NCBI GenBank assembly: GCA_964036665.1
Contig: OZ038531.1
Span: forward strand, 8,556,168 to 8,620,167
Source: Gordius sp. MW1
Lineage: Eukaryota > Nematomorpha > Gordioida > Gordea > Gordiidae
Length of the DNA stretch: 64,000 nucleotides
Reading direction: 5' to 3'
The translations under genes were made by a program, and so were the position numbers. The notes below the pieces were generated by a model. That model was not told where the DNA came from, did no database searches, and worked only from the letters and a program-made list of their open reading frames with translations. Below, in pieces: positions 63,451 to 64,000 of this stretch. Numbering within the stretch: position 1 is the first letter of the stretch; each line of letters opens with the position of its first letter.

Positions 63451-64000
63451 AGATTATACCAATCGCGGTCCCAAAAAATCACTTATATGACTGCTTCAAC
63501 CTCACCTTGTCTATTCATTGGAATCCACATCTTGAATCAGAGGGAAAATATTTTCAAGCACATTGGGCATTTTAAATTCATTCTAGGGTTTTAGAAAACT
63601 TACTCCTTTTACACGGAATATGTTTGATAGCGCATCCACATCATATGAACCACTTGATTGTAGAAAAACTTTAACATCACCAACCAAGAACGCTCTTCGG
63701 ACTTATATGTTCAACGAGTTATATGTATATTCCAACTTATTTAAGGGCATACCTTTTGCTGAAACATGGCTGACTCCCTAACTTTGATTCAAGATTGGCT
63801 AATATTTATCATTGTTGCCTTTTAATTCTAGGACTTAATACAACCAAGAGTGGGAAATTTATGAATCCTACTGATCAGGCGGATTTTTAATTCCAAATGA
63901 GCTAGGAAAAACATTCATTTGTTCCTATTGCAAACTTTGATGGAATTTGGGGTGTGAACACTCAAACAATATTGGTTTGGTAGAAGTATCCTGAGAGAGG
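63451..64000. other. Unassigned sequence beyond the gypsy gag segment
   Basis: No ORF, LTR, or repeat to other parts of the window. Composition returns to AT-rich, suggesting host flank and a 5'-truncated element rather than more gag. Confidence 0.4.

Noticed and set aside
63385..64000. gag N-terminus or 5' LTR of the gypsy element
   Set aside because: I read the minus strand in the relevant frame: a stop occurs near 63449 and no capsid-like frame, primer-binding site or LTR copy follows.

Overview
This is a gene-poor, AT-rich metazoan nuclear window in which most recognisable sequence is transposable elements. The host genes have spliceosomal introns, several only 33-41 nt long, and the two best host loci are a secreted alpha-carbonic anhydrase and a Tex/SRBD1 homologue. 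With a fast-evolving, intronless rhodopsin-like GPCR and a mixture of RTE, R2-group, Ty3/gypsy, hAT, piggyBac, mariner and Mutator-like elements, this best fits an invertebrate with a short-intron class, such as a free-living flatworm (planarian-like). That assignment is inference; no marker here fixes the phylum.

Host genes: (i) an alpha-carbonic anhydrase on the minus strand, exons 1-3 at 4408-3312, later exons not found; (ii) a lone exon-2-type carbonic anhydrase exon at 22643-22437, same strand and same splice phases; (iii) an intact intronless 402-residue seven-transmembrane receptor at 34667-35875 that lacks the usual DRY and NPxxY motifs; (iv) six consecutive exons of an SRBD1/Tex homologue at 55280-58068.

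Layout. 1-6850: one arm of a foldback (FB) element, the carbonic anhydrase gene, then a palindromic MITE split by a second FB arm. 7056-14365: two RTE-type LINEs, the second bounded by a perfect 18-bp target duplication. 14444-18778: second palindromic MITE with a nested hAT MITE, then mostly unassigned AT-rich DNA. 18779-22266: a complete 3.5-kb FB palindrome whose arms contain arrays of a 129-bp unit. 22437-25437: the second carbonic anhydrase exon and a dead piggyBac element with a nested hAT MITE. 25880-33524: an RTE fragment, hAT MITEs, and a decayed FB arm split by a 2.3-kb hAT element. 34667-35875: the GPCR. 36385-39638: two hAT elements rich in TCTCG. 39785-49510: one old RTE copy interrupted by an almost intact restriction-like-endonuclease LINE, a hAT MITE, a truncated copy of that same LINE and a 2.5-kb TIR element. 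49511-55279: MITEs, a 100-bp tandem array and AT-rich DNA. 55280-58068: the SRBD1 gene with a mariner-like element in its large intron. 58470-63450: a GC-richer Ty3/gypsy element with 3' LTR, an unusual ORF after pol, pol, and a partial gag joined to pol by one in-frame UGA followed by CUA.

Nearly all element boundaries were placed by reading target-site duplications directly (TA, TTAA, 8-bp, 9-bp and 18-bp), so the order of nested insertions can be reconstructed. The most unusual items are the FB palindrome family with tRNA-T-arm-like motifs, the gag-UGA-CUA-pol arrangement with a second zinc-knuckle ORF after pol, and the very short introns of the SRBD1 gene.
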